NCBI GenBank assembly: GCA_003224175.1
Contig: QHYQ01000134.1
Coordinates: forward strand, 1 to 42,894
Direction of reading: 5' to 3'
Origin: Acidobacteriota bacterium
Lineage (GTDB): Bacteria > Acidobacteriota > Terriglobia > Acidiferrales > UBA7541
DNA length: 42,894 nt
The position numbers and the translations under genes were made by a program. Of the stretch, positions 1 through 7,681 are shown one piece after another. Under the pieces are notes generated by a model that was not told where the DNA came from, did not search any database, and saw only the letters and a program-made list of their open reading frames with translations. How positions within the stretch are numbered: the first letter of the stretch is position 1; each line of letters begins with the position of its first letter.

Positions 1-1
1 T

Positions 2-694
2 AGACTGACGCAGATCGAGAACGAAGAATCGGTCCCCAGTTTCTACAAGCTCTTCAGCCTTTGTTCCATCTACGGACTTGATCTCAATGATGTCCTGGGA
101 CGCTACGGCGCCAATGCGAACCGGACGCGAGCTTACCGAACGCGCTTTCTGCCGGAGATCACTCGCACCACCTCGGCCGAAATCTACGGATTTCAGGACA
201 AGGTTTTGGTTCCGGTTCGCATCGACCCTACGTTCCGTTGGGAGACAACGCAATTGGTGAATCGCGTGGTGGCCATGTGGGGAGAAATCCCCGCGGCTTT
301 TCTCTTGAACAGCAGTCCCCACCGGCATACCTATGGCTATGTAGGGCTGGCCGACAGGACCATGTTCCCCCTCCTGCGCCCCGGCTCCTTAGTGATGATT
401 GATCCTGAGCGGAGGCGAGTAGCTCAGGACGGATGGAAGAGCGAATTCGAACGGCCGGTTTACTTCGTGGAGCTGCGTAATGGATACCGTTGCGCGTGGT
501 GCCAAGTGGAAGGTTCGCGGCTGGTGCTAATACCTCATCCGGTCTCGAATGTGCCCGTACAGAGCTTTAATTTAACCACCGAGGCCGAGGTCCTGGGTCA
601 GGTAGTGGGAGTGGCGATGAGGCTGGTTCCTCCAAATACGTCCAGCCAGGGGCCTGGATCAAAACTTCCAGCGCCGAGCGAAATTGTGAGATAA
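2..694 (+). CDS. XRE/S24-like transcriptional regulator, 5'-truncated by window edge
   Basis: The frame is open from the first bases of the window and ends at 694, giving 230 visible residues. The first ~35 residues (QIENEESVPSFYKLFSLCSI, then GLDLNDVLGRYG) look like the end of an XRE helix-turn-helix domain. The second half (about residues 105-205) resembles the S24/LexA peptidase fold, with ADRTMFPLLRPGS where the family has a DSMxP-like active-site loop. The usual catalytic Ser is Thr here, and I see no clear Lys at the partner position (FVELRNGYRCAWCQVEG), so self-cleavage is doubtful. It is probably a DNA-binding regulator of unknown target. The last ~25 residues are low complexity and overlap the 3' end of the convergent gene on the other strand. 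The true start lies outside the window. Confidence 0.75.
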   Translation, partial: RLTQIENEESVPSFYKLFSLCSIYGLDLNDVLGRYGANANRTRAYRTRFLPEITRTTSAEIYGFQDKVLVPVRIDPTFRWETTQLVNRVVAMWGEIPAAFLLNSSPHRHTYGYVGLADRTMFPLLRPGSLVMIDPERRRVAQDGWKSEFERPVYFVELRNGYRCAWCQVEGSRLVLIPHPVSNVPVQSFNLTTEAEVLGQVVGVAMRLVPPNTSSQGPGSKLPAPSEIVR

Positions 695-1055
695 AAAACC
701 TCCGCGCTAGCAGGGAGCATCCTTCCGGAATCATCTCGTAGTAAGGCTCGGTCTCGAGCCACAGGTTGGCCACACGAATTTCCACCTGGCCCAACGAATT
801 AAAGTGCTTCCGCAGTTCTCGCGACAAGTCCATCAGCGAAAGATTGGCCACTGCTTCAAAGACGGAGCGGTGAGTTTCGCGAAGCGCCCGATTGACTTCC
901 TCGGGCGTGGAGATACTCGCCCACCCTTCGTGCAAATAGCGGCCGGTGTACGGATCTCGTAAAGAGGAGAGAAATACCAGCTGTGCGAAGGCGCTGGGCA
1001 AGGCCTCTAGGACGTTCTGCAAATAACGCGAGATGGGTTGTTCCCGCAGCATCAC
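567..1055 (-). CDS. conserved-looking hypothetical protein (162 aa)
   Basis: This is a 162-residue soluble, mostly helical protein with no motif I can name. Codons 1 and 2 are GTG (1055) and ATG (1052), and either could be the start. A TAGAAT box on the same strand at 1069-1064 lies about 8-11 bases upstream, and there is no Shine-Dalgarno, as for several other genes here. Its C-terminal tail is Pro-rich (SSPLPLPDPGPRPRW) and overlaps the convergent S24-like gene by 128 bases. Only the poorly conserved tails overlap, so both genes can be real. Function is unknown. Confidence 0.6.
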   Translation of the reverse strand: MMLREQPISRYLQNVLEALPSAFAQLVFLSSLRDPYTGRYLHEGWASISTPEEVNRALRETHRSVFEAVANLSLMDLSRELRKHFNSLGQVEIRVANLWLETEPYYEMIPEGCSLLARRFFISQFRSALEVLIQAPGWTYLEEPASSPLPLPDPGPRPRWLN

Positions 1056-1233
1056 CGTGGAGAATTCTAGGACAACTTTAGCACGCGGCGCAATTCTTTC
1101 GTTTTCAGTCTGCTGAACGGATTACGAAAAGATTACTAGCTCTACGGCAAATACTGTAGATTGGCGTCGCTTTACACAAACTCTCGTTCGAGGTGATTAT
1201 CATGGGCGGACGCCCCCCGATGTTCCCAGAGGA

Positions 1234-1249
1234 TTAGTACGTTAGTACG
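1234..1249. repeat. 8-bp tandem direct repeat plus adjacent hairpin in intergenic region
   Basis: TTAGTACG occurs twice back to back (1234-1241 and 1242-1249), followed by TTAA. A 7-bp inverted repeat, GAGGCGG at 1267-1273 and CCGCCTC at 1282-1288, follows 17 bases later. Both lie in the 267-base gap between divergent genes, so they may be operator sites. There is no direct evidence of function. Confidence 0.35.
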
Positions 1250-1306
1250 TTAAGGCTTGCATAACAGAGGCGGTGCCTAAGCCGCCTCCAGCGCAACGGT
1301 TTAGTG

Positions 1307-1312
1307 TATACT
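1307..1312 (+). promoter_or_regulatory. -10-like box TATACT before membrane protein gene
   Basis: TATACT lies 10 bases before the ATG at 1323, which has no Shine-Dalgarno. Transcription starting about 7 bases downstream would give a leader of only a few bases. No convincing -35 box is visible. Confidence 0.4.
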
Positions 1313-1322
1313 GTCGGCTGTC

Positions 1323-1859
1323 ATGTTTCTCTCTGGCGCGATATGCGTCGCGGCCGTGTCTCTTGAGCTTGCCACTCTTCTCCTTTTGGTGTCTAAAGGC
1401 GTGTGGCGCTCATACAGGCTTTTCTTCGTATACGCAACGTGGCTGTTCCTCGCCAATTCTGCAATTCTCGTCACCTTTCTTTATCTCCCCGCTGACAGTC
1501 ACACGATCAACTGGGCCAGCCGCGTTTATCCGGCGCTGTACTGGAATATTGACAGCATCGATGTGGTCCTTCGGTTCGTCGTGGTCTGGGAAGTATTTCA
1601 CCAAATATTCCCAAAGAGTTCAGGACTGAACAAGAGCTTGTCGAAAGGTTTGGCGATCGTTGCCTTTGCTCTTCTCGTGGTCGCCTGTGGCACGTTTTTG
1701 ATCTATCAGAACTATACCGGTCCCCGTTCCATCCATTTGGCTCTAGATCGTAGCTTCGGTGTTGTCCAGGCTTTTATGATCCTCGGCACGCTAGTAACAG
1801 CTCGCTATTATGGTGTGAGGTGCGGTCGAAACGTTAGTGGTATAGCACTTGCCTTCTAA
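1323..1859 (+). CDS. multi-spanning membrane protein, C-terminus probably frameshifted
   Basis: The 178 residues contain about five to six hydrophobic segments: ~5-25, 30-55, 70-95 containing DVVLRFVVVWEVFHQIFP, 110-128, and 140-158. The layout resembles a 6-7 TM acidobacterial hypothetical protein, including the DVVLRF-type and GIALAF signatures. The frame stops at 1857-1859 in the middle of what reads as another membrane segment (VSGIALAF). The hydrophobic run continues in the -1 frame (LIFFTILGLALFGSFIFIAL). A one-base change next to the T-run at 1861-1866 would fuse it to the next reading frame, so this may be one broken gene. Alternatively it is a complete short protein followed by a second one. 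No substrate or partner can be inferred. Confidence 0.6.
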   Translation: MFLSGAICVAAVSLELATLLLLVSKGVWRSYRLFFVYATWLFLANSAILVTFLYLPADSHTINWASRVYPALYWNIDSIDVVLRFVVVWEVFHQIFPKSSGLNKSLSKGLAIVAFALLVVACGTFLIYQNYTGPRSIHLALDRSFGVVQAFMILGTLVTARYYGVRCGRNVSGIALAF

Positions 1860-1873
1860 TTTTTTTCACGATA

Positions 1874-2419
1874 TTGGGATTAGCGCTTTTTGGCAGCTTT
1901 ATTTTCATTGCCCTGCAGGGCAGCCCGAAGAGTTTGCCCGATTCTTCGGCCGTTCAGGCGGTAACGGAAATCATCGCTCTGGAAGGCAGTTCTTTTGCCA
2001 ATGCCAGGCGCCTCCTGGATGACACGGATTACCAAGCCCTATGCTCGAATCCTGATCTGCGGCGGTTGGCGCAAAGGCTTCGCAACGACCGCAAGCAACT
2101 CGCGCTGACGTGGATTTCGTCGCTGCAGAACGACCTTATCAGGTTATGGCGATTCCGGCGATTCCTGATTCAGCGGGGTGTGCCTTCCAGTATGAGCGAA
2201 GAGCTGCGGACGCTTCAAGCGCTCTCGCTCTCTCTCGTGCTGCTCAGTTTCATTCGACTTTCCATACGCGCCGCGGGCCCGTTTGCCTTGCCGCGCGCCA
2301 CGCGTCAAGCCGGGCAATTGGTGGACAGCATGTCCACCGGTGCGGCCCTCGTGCTCGGTCGTATTCCCGTCGCCGGCTGGGCGGAAATCGAGCGCAGTTG
2401 GGTGAAGAGCGCAGCCTAA
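1874..2419 (+). CDS. membrane-anchored hypothetical protein, start uncertain
   Basis: This 181-residue frame is read from a TTG at 1874. The frame is open further upstream to a stop at 1835, but without ATG or GTG. It has an N-terminal hydrophobic segment (ILGLALFGSFIFIAL), a basic helical middle (~50-110, rich in Arg/Lys) and a second hydrophobic segment around LSLSLVLLSFIRLSI. There is no Shine-Dalgarno at 1874. The hydrophobic start sits directly after the stop of the preceding membrane protein in another frame, so it could be the frameshifted continuation of that gene. It could also be a separate protein whose start is obscured. It ends 13 bases before the AAA+ gene, consistent with cotranscription. 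Function is not recognised. Confidence 0.5.
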   Translation: MGLALFGSFIFIALQGSPKSLPDSSAVQAVTEIIALEGSSFANARRLLDDTDYQALCSNPDLRRLAQRLRNDRKQLALTWISSLQNDLIRLWRFRRFLIQRGVPSSMSEELRTLQALSLSLVLLSFIRLSIRAAGPFALPRATRQAGQLVDSMSTGAALVLGRIPVAGWAEIERSWVKSAA

Positions 2420-2431
2420 CCGGCCTGATCG

Positions 2432-3451
2432 ATGTCTCCGCCTTTTGCTTCGGGTTATGTCGAAATCGGCCAAATTCTAAGTGCGGTTTTACTCGTGCGA
2501 TCTGAATCAAACCAGTTGCCTCAGCCAGCCCAGGGTCGCATGATCGGCGTCTCTGCTCAGATGCAGTGCGTTTACGGCCTGATCCATCAGGTCAGTACTT
2601 ATGCCTATCCCGTGCTCATTGCCGGTGAGAAGGGCACGGGCAAAAAATTGGCCGCCCAAACAATCCATTCCCTCAGCCGGCGGAGAGAAAAGGCTTTTGT
2701 CGTTGCCGATTTTTCCACGCTGGCGCCCACCCTGGCGGAATCCGAGCTCTTCGGCTATGAGAGGGGCACTTTTGCCGGAGCGAGCCAGACGCAATGGGGT
2801 TTGCTGGCCTTTGCACGTGAGGGGACCATTCTGCTGAACGAAGTCGGAGACCTTCCCTTTCACGTTCAGACCAGATTCGTCCAGGTGCTGCAGGAGAAGG
2901 AATTCAAGCCCATTGGTTCCCCTCATCCCCTTCCGTTCAAAGCTAGAATTCTTGCGACGACCTCACGCGACCTGCAGGCGGACGTAAAACGCGGCACATT
3001 TCGCGAAGAGCTTTTCCTGCGGCTGAATGCGACGCAAATCACGCTCGCTCCCCTTCGCGAACGCCAAGAAGATATTCCGCTTCTGATCGACTATTTCCTG
3101 GAGAAGCATGAGGGTGCGGAGCAGTCGAAAACAAAATTCTCGGTGGCCGCAATCCAGCATTTACGCGCGCATGACTGGCCAGGAAACGTTCGGGAATTGG
3201 AGGAGAAAGTTCGGCAGGCACTCTCGCTTCATTCTGGAGCTGTCGTCGACGTCAGTGATCTCAATCTCGCACCCGAATTGCCAGACGATCGGCGGTGGGC
3301 AGCGGATATAACGTCGTATCTCGACGTGCGGGAACGACATACCATTGTGCAGGCTCTTCATGAGTCCCACGGAGACAGATCGGCTGCCGCAAGGCTTCTC
3401 GGAATGGCGGAATCAGCCCTCCAGAAGCGGCTTCAATATTATGACCTGTGA
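2432..3451 (+). CDS. AAA+ sigma-54-activator-fold protein with degenerate motifs and Fis-type HTH
   Basis: The 339 residues lack a receiver or other recognised sensory domain. An AAA+ domain (about 37-265) is followed by a C-terminal Fis-like helix-turn-helix (~303-339, SAAARLLGMAESALQKRL). Walker A is intact (GEKGTGKK, 65-72). The loop that contacts sigma-54 in this family, GAFTGA, reads GTFAGA (112-117), so the key Thr is Ala. Walker B reads GTILLNEVGD (131-140), with Asn136 in place of the usual Asp. The arginine-finger region (FREELFLRLN) and PLRERQEDIP are kept. By family knowledge it would be an ATP-dependent enhancer-binding protein. The changed residues make ordinary sigma-54 activation and hydrolysis doubtful, so it may act as a DNA-binding regulator by another route. 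It follows two membrane-protein frames with short spacing. Confidence 0.85.
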   Translation: MSPPFASGYVEIGQILSAVLLVRSESNQLPQPAQGRMIGVSAQMQCVYGLIHQVSTYAYPVLIAGEKGTGKKLAAQTIHSLSRRREKAFVVADFSTLAPTLAESELFGYERGTFAGASQTQWGLLAFAREGTILLNEVGDLPFHVQTRFVQVLQEKEFKPIGSPHPLPFKARILATTSRDLQADVKRGTFREELFLRLNATQITLAPLRERQEDIPLLIDYFLEKHEGAEQSKTKFSVAAIQHLRAHDWPGNVRELEEKVRQALSLHSGAVVDVSDLNLAPELPDDRRWAADITSYLDVRERHTIVQALHESHGDRSAAARLLGMAESALQKRLQYYDL

Positions 3452-3498
3452 TCAGCAGGCACCGCCGGAGTTGAACCCGATCCTGGCACGCCTCGTCC

Positions 3499-3597
3499 TC
3501 AGCGGCTAGGCCCATATTTTCGCATGGCCCAATAGGCCGCTGTGCCACCCACGGCCGCGGTTGCCACAATCAGACCAGCATCCCGCTTCGATTTCAT
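3499..3597 (-). CDS. possible 32-aa membrane miniprotein or gene-end fragment
   Basis: ATG at 3597 opens a 32-residue frame, MKSKRD followed by a Gly/Ala-rich hydrophobic stretch (AGLIVATAAVGGTAAYWAM) and a basic end (RKYGPSR). It could be a single-pass small protein. It directly follows, in another frame, the remnant of an Fe-S oxidase (3615-3815), so it may only be the surviving end of a lost gene. No Shine-Dalgarno is visible. Confidence 0.3.
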   Translation of the reverse strand: MKSKRDAGLIVATAAVGGTAAYWAMRKYGPSR

Positions 3598-3614
3598 CCG
3601 AGCTTCGTCTTCTT

Positions 3615-3815
3615 CAGCAAGCCGCGCGGGCCGTCTGTGGAAGAAAGTAGTTGTTGAAGGTATCCGGGAACAGCAGAACGTGGTTGCCGTCTGTGCCCAG
3701 CGGTTTTGTTTCTGCGGCGAAACCATTGCGTGAAAGGCTCGGGCGCGAACTGAGGAATCTTGCGCTGTGGCGCCATTCCGGCCAGCCATTTTGCGATTTC
3801 GCGCGTGCCCGACGT
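3615..3815 (-). pseudogene. remnant of a GlcD/GlcF-type FAD/Fe-S oxidase (linker and start of CCG domain)
   Basis: Reading down the minus strand, one frame gives EIAKWLAGMAPQRKIPQFAP then EPFTQWFRRRN. The next frame continues GTDGNHVLLFPDTFNNYF and LPQTARAA before a stop. This is the linker plus the start of the first cysteine-rich (CCG) domain of long FAD/Fe-S oxidases. The LLFPDTFNNYF stretch matches VVLWPDTFTNYF in the larger gene at 27.7-30.5 kb of this window. The piece has a frameshift near 3700 and no flanking FAD or Fe-S domains, so it is a fossil of a second, divergent copy. About 65 codons survive. Confidence 0.65.
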
Positions 3816-3829
3816 TGCGATCGGTTAAG

Positions 3830-3922
3830 GTGCAGGAGTTGGTTACGCGTTATATCATCTCGATGAAGGGCTATACGGCACGGGAGAAAATGAGCGACGC
3901 GATTGCCGGAACTGAATCGTAA
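3830..3922 (+). pseudogene. C-terminal fragment of an unidentified gene upstream of the thiolase
   Basis: A 30-codon frame (VQELVTRYIISMKGYTAREK, then MSDAIAGTES) ends at 3922, only 4 bases before the thiolase ATG, as the last part of an upstream operon partner would. The frame is open a little further upstream but soon runs into the antisense Fe-S oxidase remnant. I cannot assign the family. The body of the gene seems to be missing. Confidence 0.35.
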
Positions 3923-3926
3923 CTCT

Positions 3927-4905
3927 ATGTCAGTTGCCTATATTTGCGAGGGGTTTCGCACTCCCATCGGCCGCTACGGCGGCGCCCTAGCCCAGATCCG
4001 CACCGATGACTTAGCAGCAGTGCCGCTCGCGGCTCTGCGGGAGTGGAGTGGAAAGTATGAGCCGCGCGCCGATGGTCATTCCAAAGGCGTACTCCGCGTT
4101 TTCCAGAACTGCGGAGATTTACGACACCACCATCGGATGGCGCTTCGTGAATCCGGAACTAGCGAAAAAGTATGGCACCGCCTCTATGCCAGAGACAGCC
4201 GAGAACGTCGCGGCCGCTTATCGGATTGACCGATGCTCGCAGGACAAATTCGCTCTTCGCTCGCAGCAGAGGGCTGCCACCGCTCAGAGGGCCGGAATCC
4301 TCGCCCAAGAGATCGTGCCTGTTCATGTTTCGCAACCTAAGGGGCCTTGCAAAGTCGTATCCCAGGATGAGCATTTACGGCCGGACACGACCATCGAGGC
4401 GCTTGCGAAATTGCCGACGCCATTCCGGGAAGGCGGCACGGTAACCGCCGGAAACGCATCTGGGATTAACGATGGCGCCTGCGCGATCTTCGTGGCTTCG
4501 GAAGCCGCAGCTTCCCGTTTTGGATTGACTCCCATGGCTCGCGTCATCGGTACAGCTGCGGCGGGCGTGCCACCCGATGTCATGGGTATCGGCCCGATTC
4601 CTGCCATCCAGAAGTTGCTCGGACGATTCAATTTGAAAATGGATGATATGGATGTCGTGGAAGTCAACGAAGCCTTTGCGGCGCAGGTGCTTGCCGTAAT
4701 TCGTGCCTTCAGCCTGCCTGATGATTGCGAGAAGGTAAATCCAAATGGCGGTGCGATCGCGCTGGGACATCCTCTCGGCATGAGTGGTGCCCGTCTGGTT
4801 CTGACCGCCGGCAGGCAACTGCAGCGCATCCAGGGGCGCTACGCGCTGGCAGCGATGTGCATTGGTGTGGGGCAGGGCATTGCGATCTTATTGGCGCAAC
4901 CCTGA
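3927..4905 (+). pseudogene. acetyl-CoA acyltransferase (thiolase, PcaF/PaaJ-like) with active-site segment deleted
   Basis: The start (MSVAYICEGFRTPIGRYGGA) and everything from VESMSRAP to the C-terminus match thiolases of the beta-ketoadipyl-CoA/3-oxoadipyl-CoA type. Family members are about 400 residues. Here about 75-80 codons between LAALRE (~4040) and GVESMSRAP (~4042) are absent, and the frame changes at the junction. The lost stretch normally holds the nucleophilic Cys (NRLCGSG). The downstream part keeps the other catalytic motifs: NEAFAAQ, GGAIALGHPLG with the His, and CIGVGQG with the second Cys. The C-terminal part could be translated from the GTG at 4048, but without the nucleophile it could not catalyse thiolysis. 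The native role would have been cleavage of 3-oxoacyl-CoA in aromatic or fatty-acid breakdown. Confidence 0.85.
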
Positions 4906-5023
4906 AAGGTGGCGCGCTCGTGAGGCTGATTAAGACCTCACTCCCGTGTCGATCTACGTTGACGTGGCTCTATTGAACCTGGACGAACAGGGATGTTCTT
5001 GCGCCCCTTGAAACTGACGCCGA

Positions 5024-6490
5024 TCATGCAGAGCGCCGCAGGTAGGACCGGAGATGCCGCGTGCGCGGCGCCTCTCGCAGCGTCCGCAGAGCTTGAGCTT
5101 CGATCTGGCGGGTACGTTCCCGGGTGACTCCCAGGCAGCGGCCCACCTCCTCAAGCGTATGTTCATCTCCGTCTTCCAGCCCGAAACGCATGCGGATGAC
5201 CTTCGCCTCCCGGGGCGTGAGCTCATTTAGCATATCGATCGCGTGCTTCCTTAGATTGCGATCGATTACGGCCTCGGAAGGAGACGCGGCTTGCTTGTCT
5301 TCGATGAAATCGCCGAGATGGGATTCCCCATCGGCTCCGATGCGGGTTTCCAGGGAGAGCGGCTCCTGTGCGATCTTCATCAGTTCCCGAACTTTCTCAA
5401 TCGGGAGACCGAGGCGTTGGGCAATCTCATGCGAAGTGGGTTGACGCCCCAGTGCTTTGACCAACTCGCGGTTTGCCTGCATGAACCTGTTAATATGCTC
5501 GATCATATGTACAGGTACACGGATTGTGCGAGCCTGGTCAGCAATGGACCGAGTGATAGCCTGGCGAATCCACCATGTGGCATAAGTCGAGAATTTGAAT
5601 CCGCGACGCCATTCGAATTTCTCTACGGCTCTCATCAATCCGATATTGCCCTCTTGAATTAAATCAAGAAAAGTCATACCGCGGTTGAGGTATCGCTTGG
5701 CTATGGATACAACCAGGCGGAGATTGGCCTCCGTCATCTGTTTCTTAGCATGCTCCGCAATCGCTTCGCCTTTGCGGATCCCCAGCAGCAATCGCTTTTC
5801 CTCACCCACACTCAAGGGATAGTTCTCGGCACGCAAGGCCCGCCTAAATCGGCGCGCGCCGCCCTTTGAATGCGCAACCGATTCTTCTAGCGCCCGGCGG
5901 GTCAGTTCGACGAGGCGCGCTCTCTCGAGCGGAGTGAACTTGAGCGAGTTCATAAGCCGCGAGATGCGGACACGTAAGCGCGCGAGCGCCCATGTGTGCC
6001 GCCCTGAGGCGGATCGCTTGAGCTGCCGGCGTTGACGGCGCGCCAAGGAGTAGAGCCGCGCTGCCTCCGCAGTGATCTTTAACGTTCGCTTGAGTTCGGC
6101 CTTCTCGGCCGAGGGCCCATCGCTCTCGATTTGTATGACATTTTTGATCCGACGCGTGCCATCGCGGAGTCCCTCGGCCGTGCGAAGCAGCGCTTCGATG
6201 CCAACCGGCGAACGCGAAACGGCTGTCATGACCATCTTTTCTCCGCGCTCAATTTGTTTTGCGAGAGCCACCTCTTGCTCGCGCTTCAACAGAGGCACGG
6301 CCCCAAGTGCCGCCAAATAGATGCGCACCGGATCGTAGGTATCGTCTTGGCCCGGCGCGTATTCGGTCTCGTCCTCATCGAGCGAAGGCCTTCCCGCAGA
6401 GCTGTCGTGGGATTCCGACAAGCTGCCGGACTTCAGGACGTCTTCATATTCGTCCTCTCTCAAACGCCGAAGGTTATCTATGAGTCCCAT
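5024..6490 (-). CDS. RpoD-like sigma-70 family RNA polymerase sigma factor
   Basis: The protein is 488 residues when started at the ATG at 6490 ([13 protein letters not shown]); GTGAGG lies 12 bases upstream. A GTG start at 6508 would add 6 residues. Visible regions are 1.2 ([17 protein letters not shown]) and a long basic non-conserved spacer. Region 2 includes [38 protein letters not shown] and [15 protein letters not shown]. Region 3 starts near [10 protein letters not shown], and region 4 has [15 protein letters not shown] and the [22 protein letters not shown]. Compared with housekeeping RpoD it lacks a long region 1.1 and has Thr in RERTRQIE, where Ile is usual. It could be the principal sigma factor or an RpoD-like paralogue, which cannot be decided from this window alone. 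It is transcribed toward the thiolase remnant. Confidence 0.92.
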   Translation of the reverse strand: MGLIDNLRRLREDEYEDVLKSGSLSESHDSSAGRPSLDEDETEYAPGQDDTYDPVRIYLAALGAVPLLKREQEVALAKQIERGEKMVMTAVSRSPVGIEALLRTAEGLRDGTRRIKNVIQIESDGPSAEKAELKRTLKITAEAARLYSLARRQRRQLKRSASGRHTWALARLRVRISRLMNSLKFTPLERARLVELTRRALEESVAHSKGGARRFRRALRAENYPLSVGEEKRLLLGIRKGEAIAEHAKKQMTEANLRLVVSIAKRYLNRGMTFLDLIQEGNIGLMRAVEKFEWRRGFKFSTYATWWIRQAITRSIADQARTIRVPVHMIEHINRFMQANRELVKALGRQPTSHEIAQRLGLPIEKVRELMKIAQEPLSLETRIGADGESHLGDFIEDKQAASPSEAVIDRNLRKHAIDMLNELTPREAKVIRMRFGLEDGDEHTLEEVGRCLGVTRERTRQIEAQALRTLREAPRTRHLRSYLRRSA

Positions 6491-6735
6491 GATTCTAGGT
6501 TGCCTCACGTTTCGTCTTCAGACAAGCCGCCGGTAGACGAGATCTCGCCCTCGGGCCGATATTTATAGATAAATCAGTGAGATGCGGAGCTTAGCTGCCC
6601 GGTCGACCCTGAAGTTCCAATACGGCCTTTTGGTTAGATGCGGCGGCACAATAAAAGATGCACCTGATTATTCGATTGCGTGTTACATCTTCTCCGGTAT
6701 TGTTTGCGGGGAGCCTGCTTCCTAGGCTAGAGCCA

Positions 6736-7611
6736 ATGCCCTACGTCCGGACTGTGCCGTTGATTCTGTTTTGTCTGCTTCGACCACCGGTAGTCGGAGC
6801 GGTGGCCCAATCCTCCCAAACTGCAACGGAAGCTCACCTGAATGCACAAGCGTTGGTTCAGGAAGTGGTGGAAAATGGACTTCGCCAGAAAAATAGGGAG
6901 CAAGCTCACTGGAGTTATCGTGAAGTGGTTCGTAAGGACGGAAGGTTAGAAACCCGCCAAGTCTGTCAGACGAATACAGGAACCATTGACCGGCTTGTTG
7001 CTATCAATGATCAGCCCCTGTCAGCGGAGCAGCAAAGGCGGGAGGAGGCACGCGTCCAAACGTTGCTCGCTGACCCCAACGAAATCCGCAAAGAGAGGCA
7101 AAAACAGCGGGACGATTCCGCAAGGCAATTCCGAATGTTTGCGACGTTCCCTGACGCGTTCCGCTATGAATATGCCGGTCGCGAGGGAGGGCTGGTCAAG
7201 TTAACGTTTGAACCTAATCCACAGTTTGTTCCCAGCAGCCGTCAAGAGGACGTCTTCCACCATCTAGAAGGGATGATGTGGATCAACCCGGACCAAAAGC
7301 AATTGGCGCGAATCGACGGCCGGCTCACAAGTGAAGTCAAGTTTGCCGGCGGACTGCTCGGGCATTTGGACAAGGGCGGAGTCTTTTCCGTCCGATTCAG
7401 GCAACTGAATTCAGGTCAGTGGGTGATGGTTGCGCTTCGTGTTGAGATTAGCGGGAAGGCTTTGCTCTTCAAAACAATCTCGGTCGACGAACAGAGGGAC
7501 TTCGACGATTACCGGCGTGTCCCTGATAACTTCACGCTGCAGCAAGCGGCCAAGCTAGTAGGGAAGCCAGAGGGTTCGCCTAGGCAAACCGCCGAAAATA
7601 CCCCGAAATAA
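6736..7611 (+). CDS. exported hypothetical protein
   Basis: Starting at the ATG at 6736 gives 291 residues with a signal peptide (MPYVRTVPLILFCLLRPPVV, then GAVAQ). An upstream in-frame ATG at 6658 would add 26 residues and bury the signal. The mature part begins with a charged, probably helical region (about 30-130, many Gln/Arg/Glu) and then a beta-rich part (~140-270). It includes FPDAFRYEYAGREGGLVKL and MMWINPDQKQLARIDGRL. The layout recalls periplasmic LolA/outer-membrane-lipoprotein-sorting-like folds of acidobacteria, but this is only a resemblance. It faces the metallo-beta-lactamase-fold gene convergently. Function is unknown. Confidence 0.75.
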   Translation: MPYVRTVPLILFCLLRPPVVGAVAQSSQTATEAHLNAQALVQEVVENGLRQKNREQAHWSYREVVRKDGRLETRQVCQTNTGTIDRLVAINDQPLSAEQQRREEARVQTLLADPNEIRKERQKQRDDSARQFRMFATFPDAFRYEYAGREGGLVKLTFEPNPQFVPSSRQEDVFHHLEGMMWINPDQKQLARIDGRLTSEVKFAGGLLGHLDKGGVFSVRFRQLNSGQWVMVALRVEISGKALLFKTISVDEQRDFDDYRRVPDNFTLQQAAKLVGKPEGSPRQTAENTPK

Positions 7612-7681
7612 GAGACCGTCGCCCGAAGGAATCCTTCTCGCCGAGAAGAGCCACGCGCATTTCTGTCTCGCGCTCCGCTCT

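Noticed and set aside
7612-7681. Bidirectional terminator between convergent genes
   Set aside because: Short stems are present (GAAGGA/TCCTTC, CTTCTC/GAGAAG), but none is followed by a T-run on either strand.
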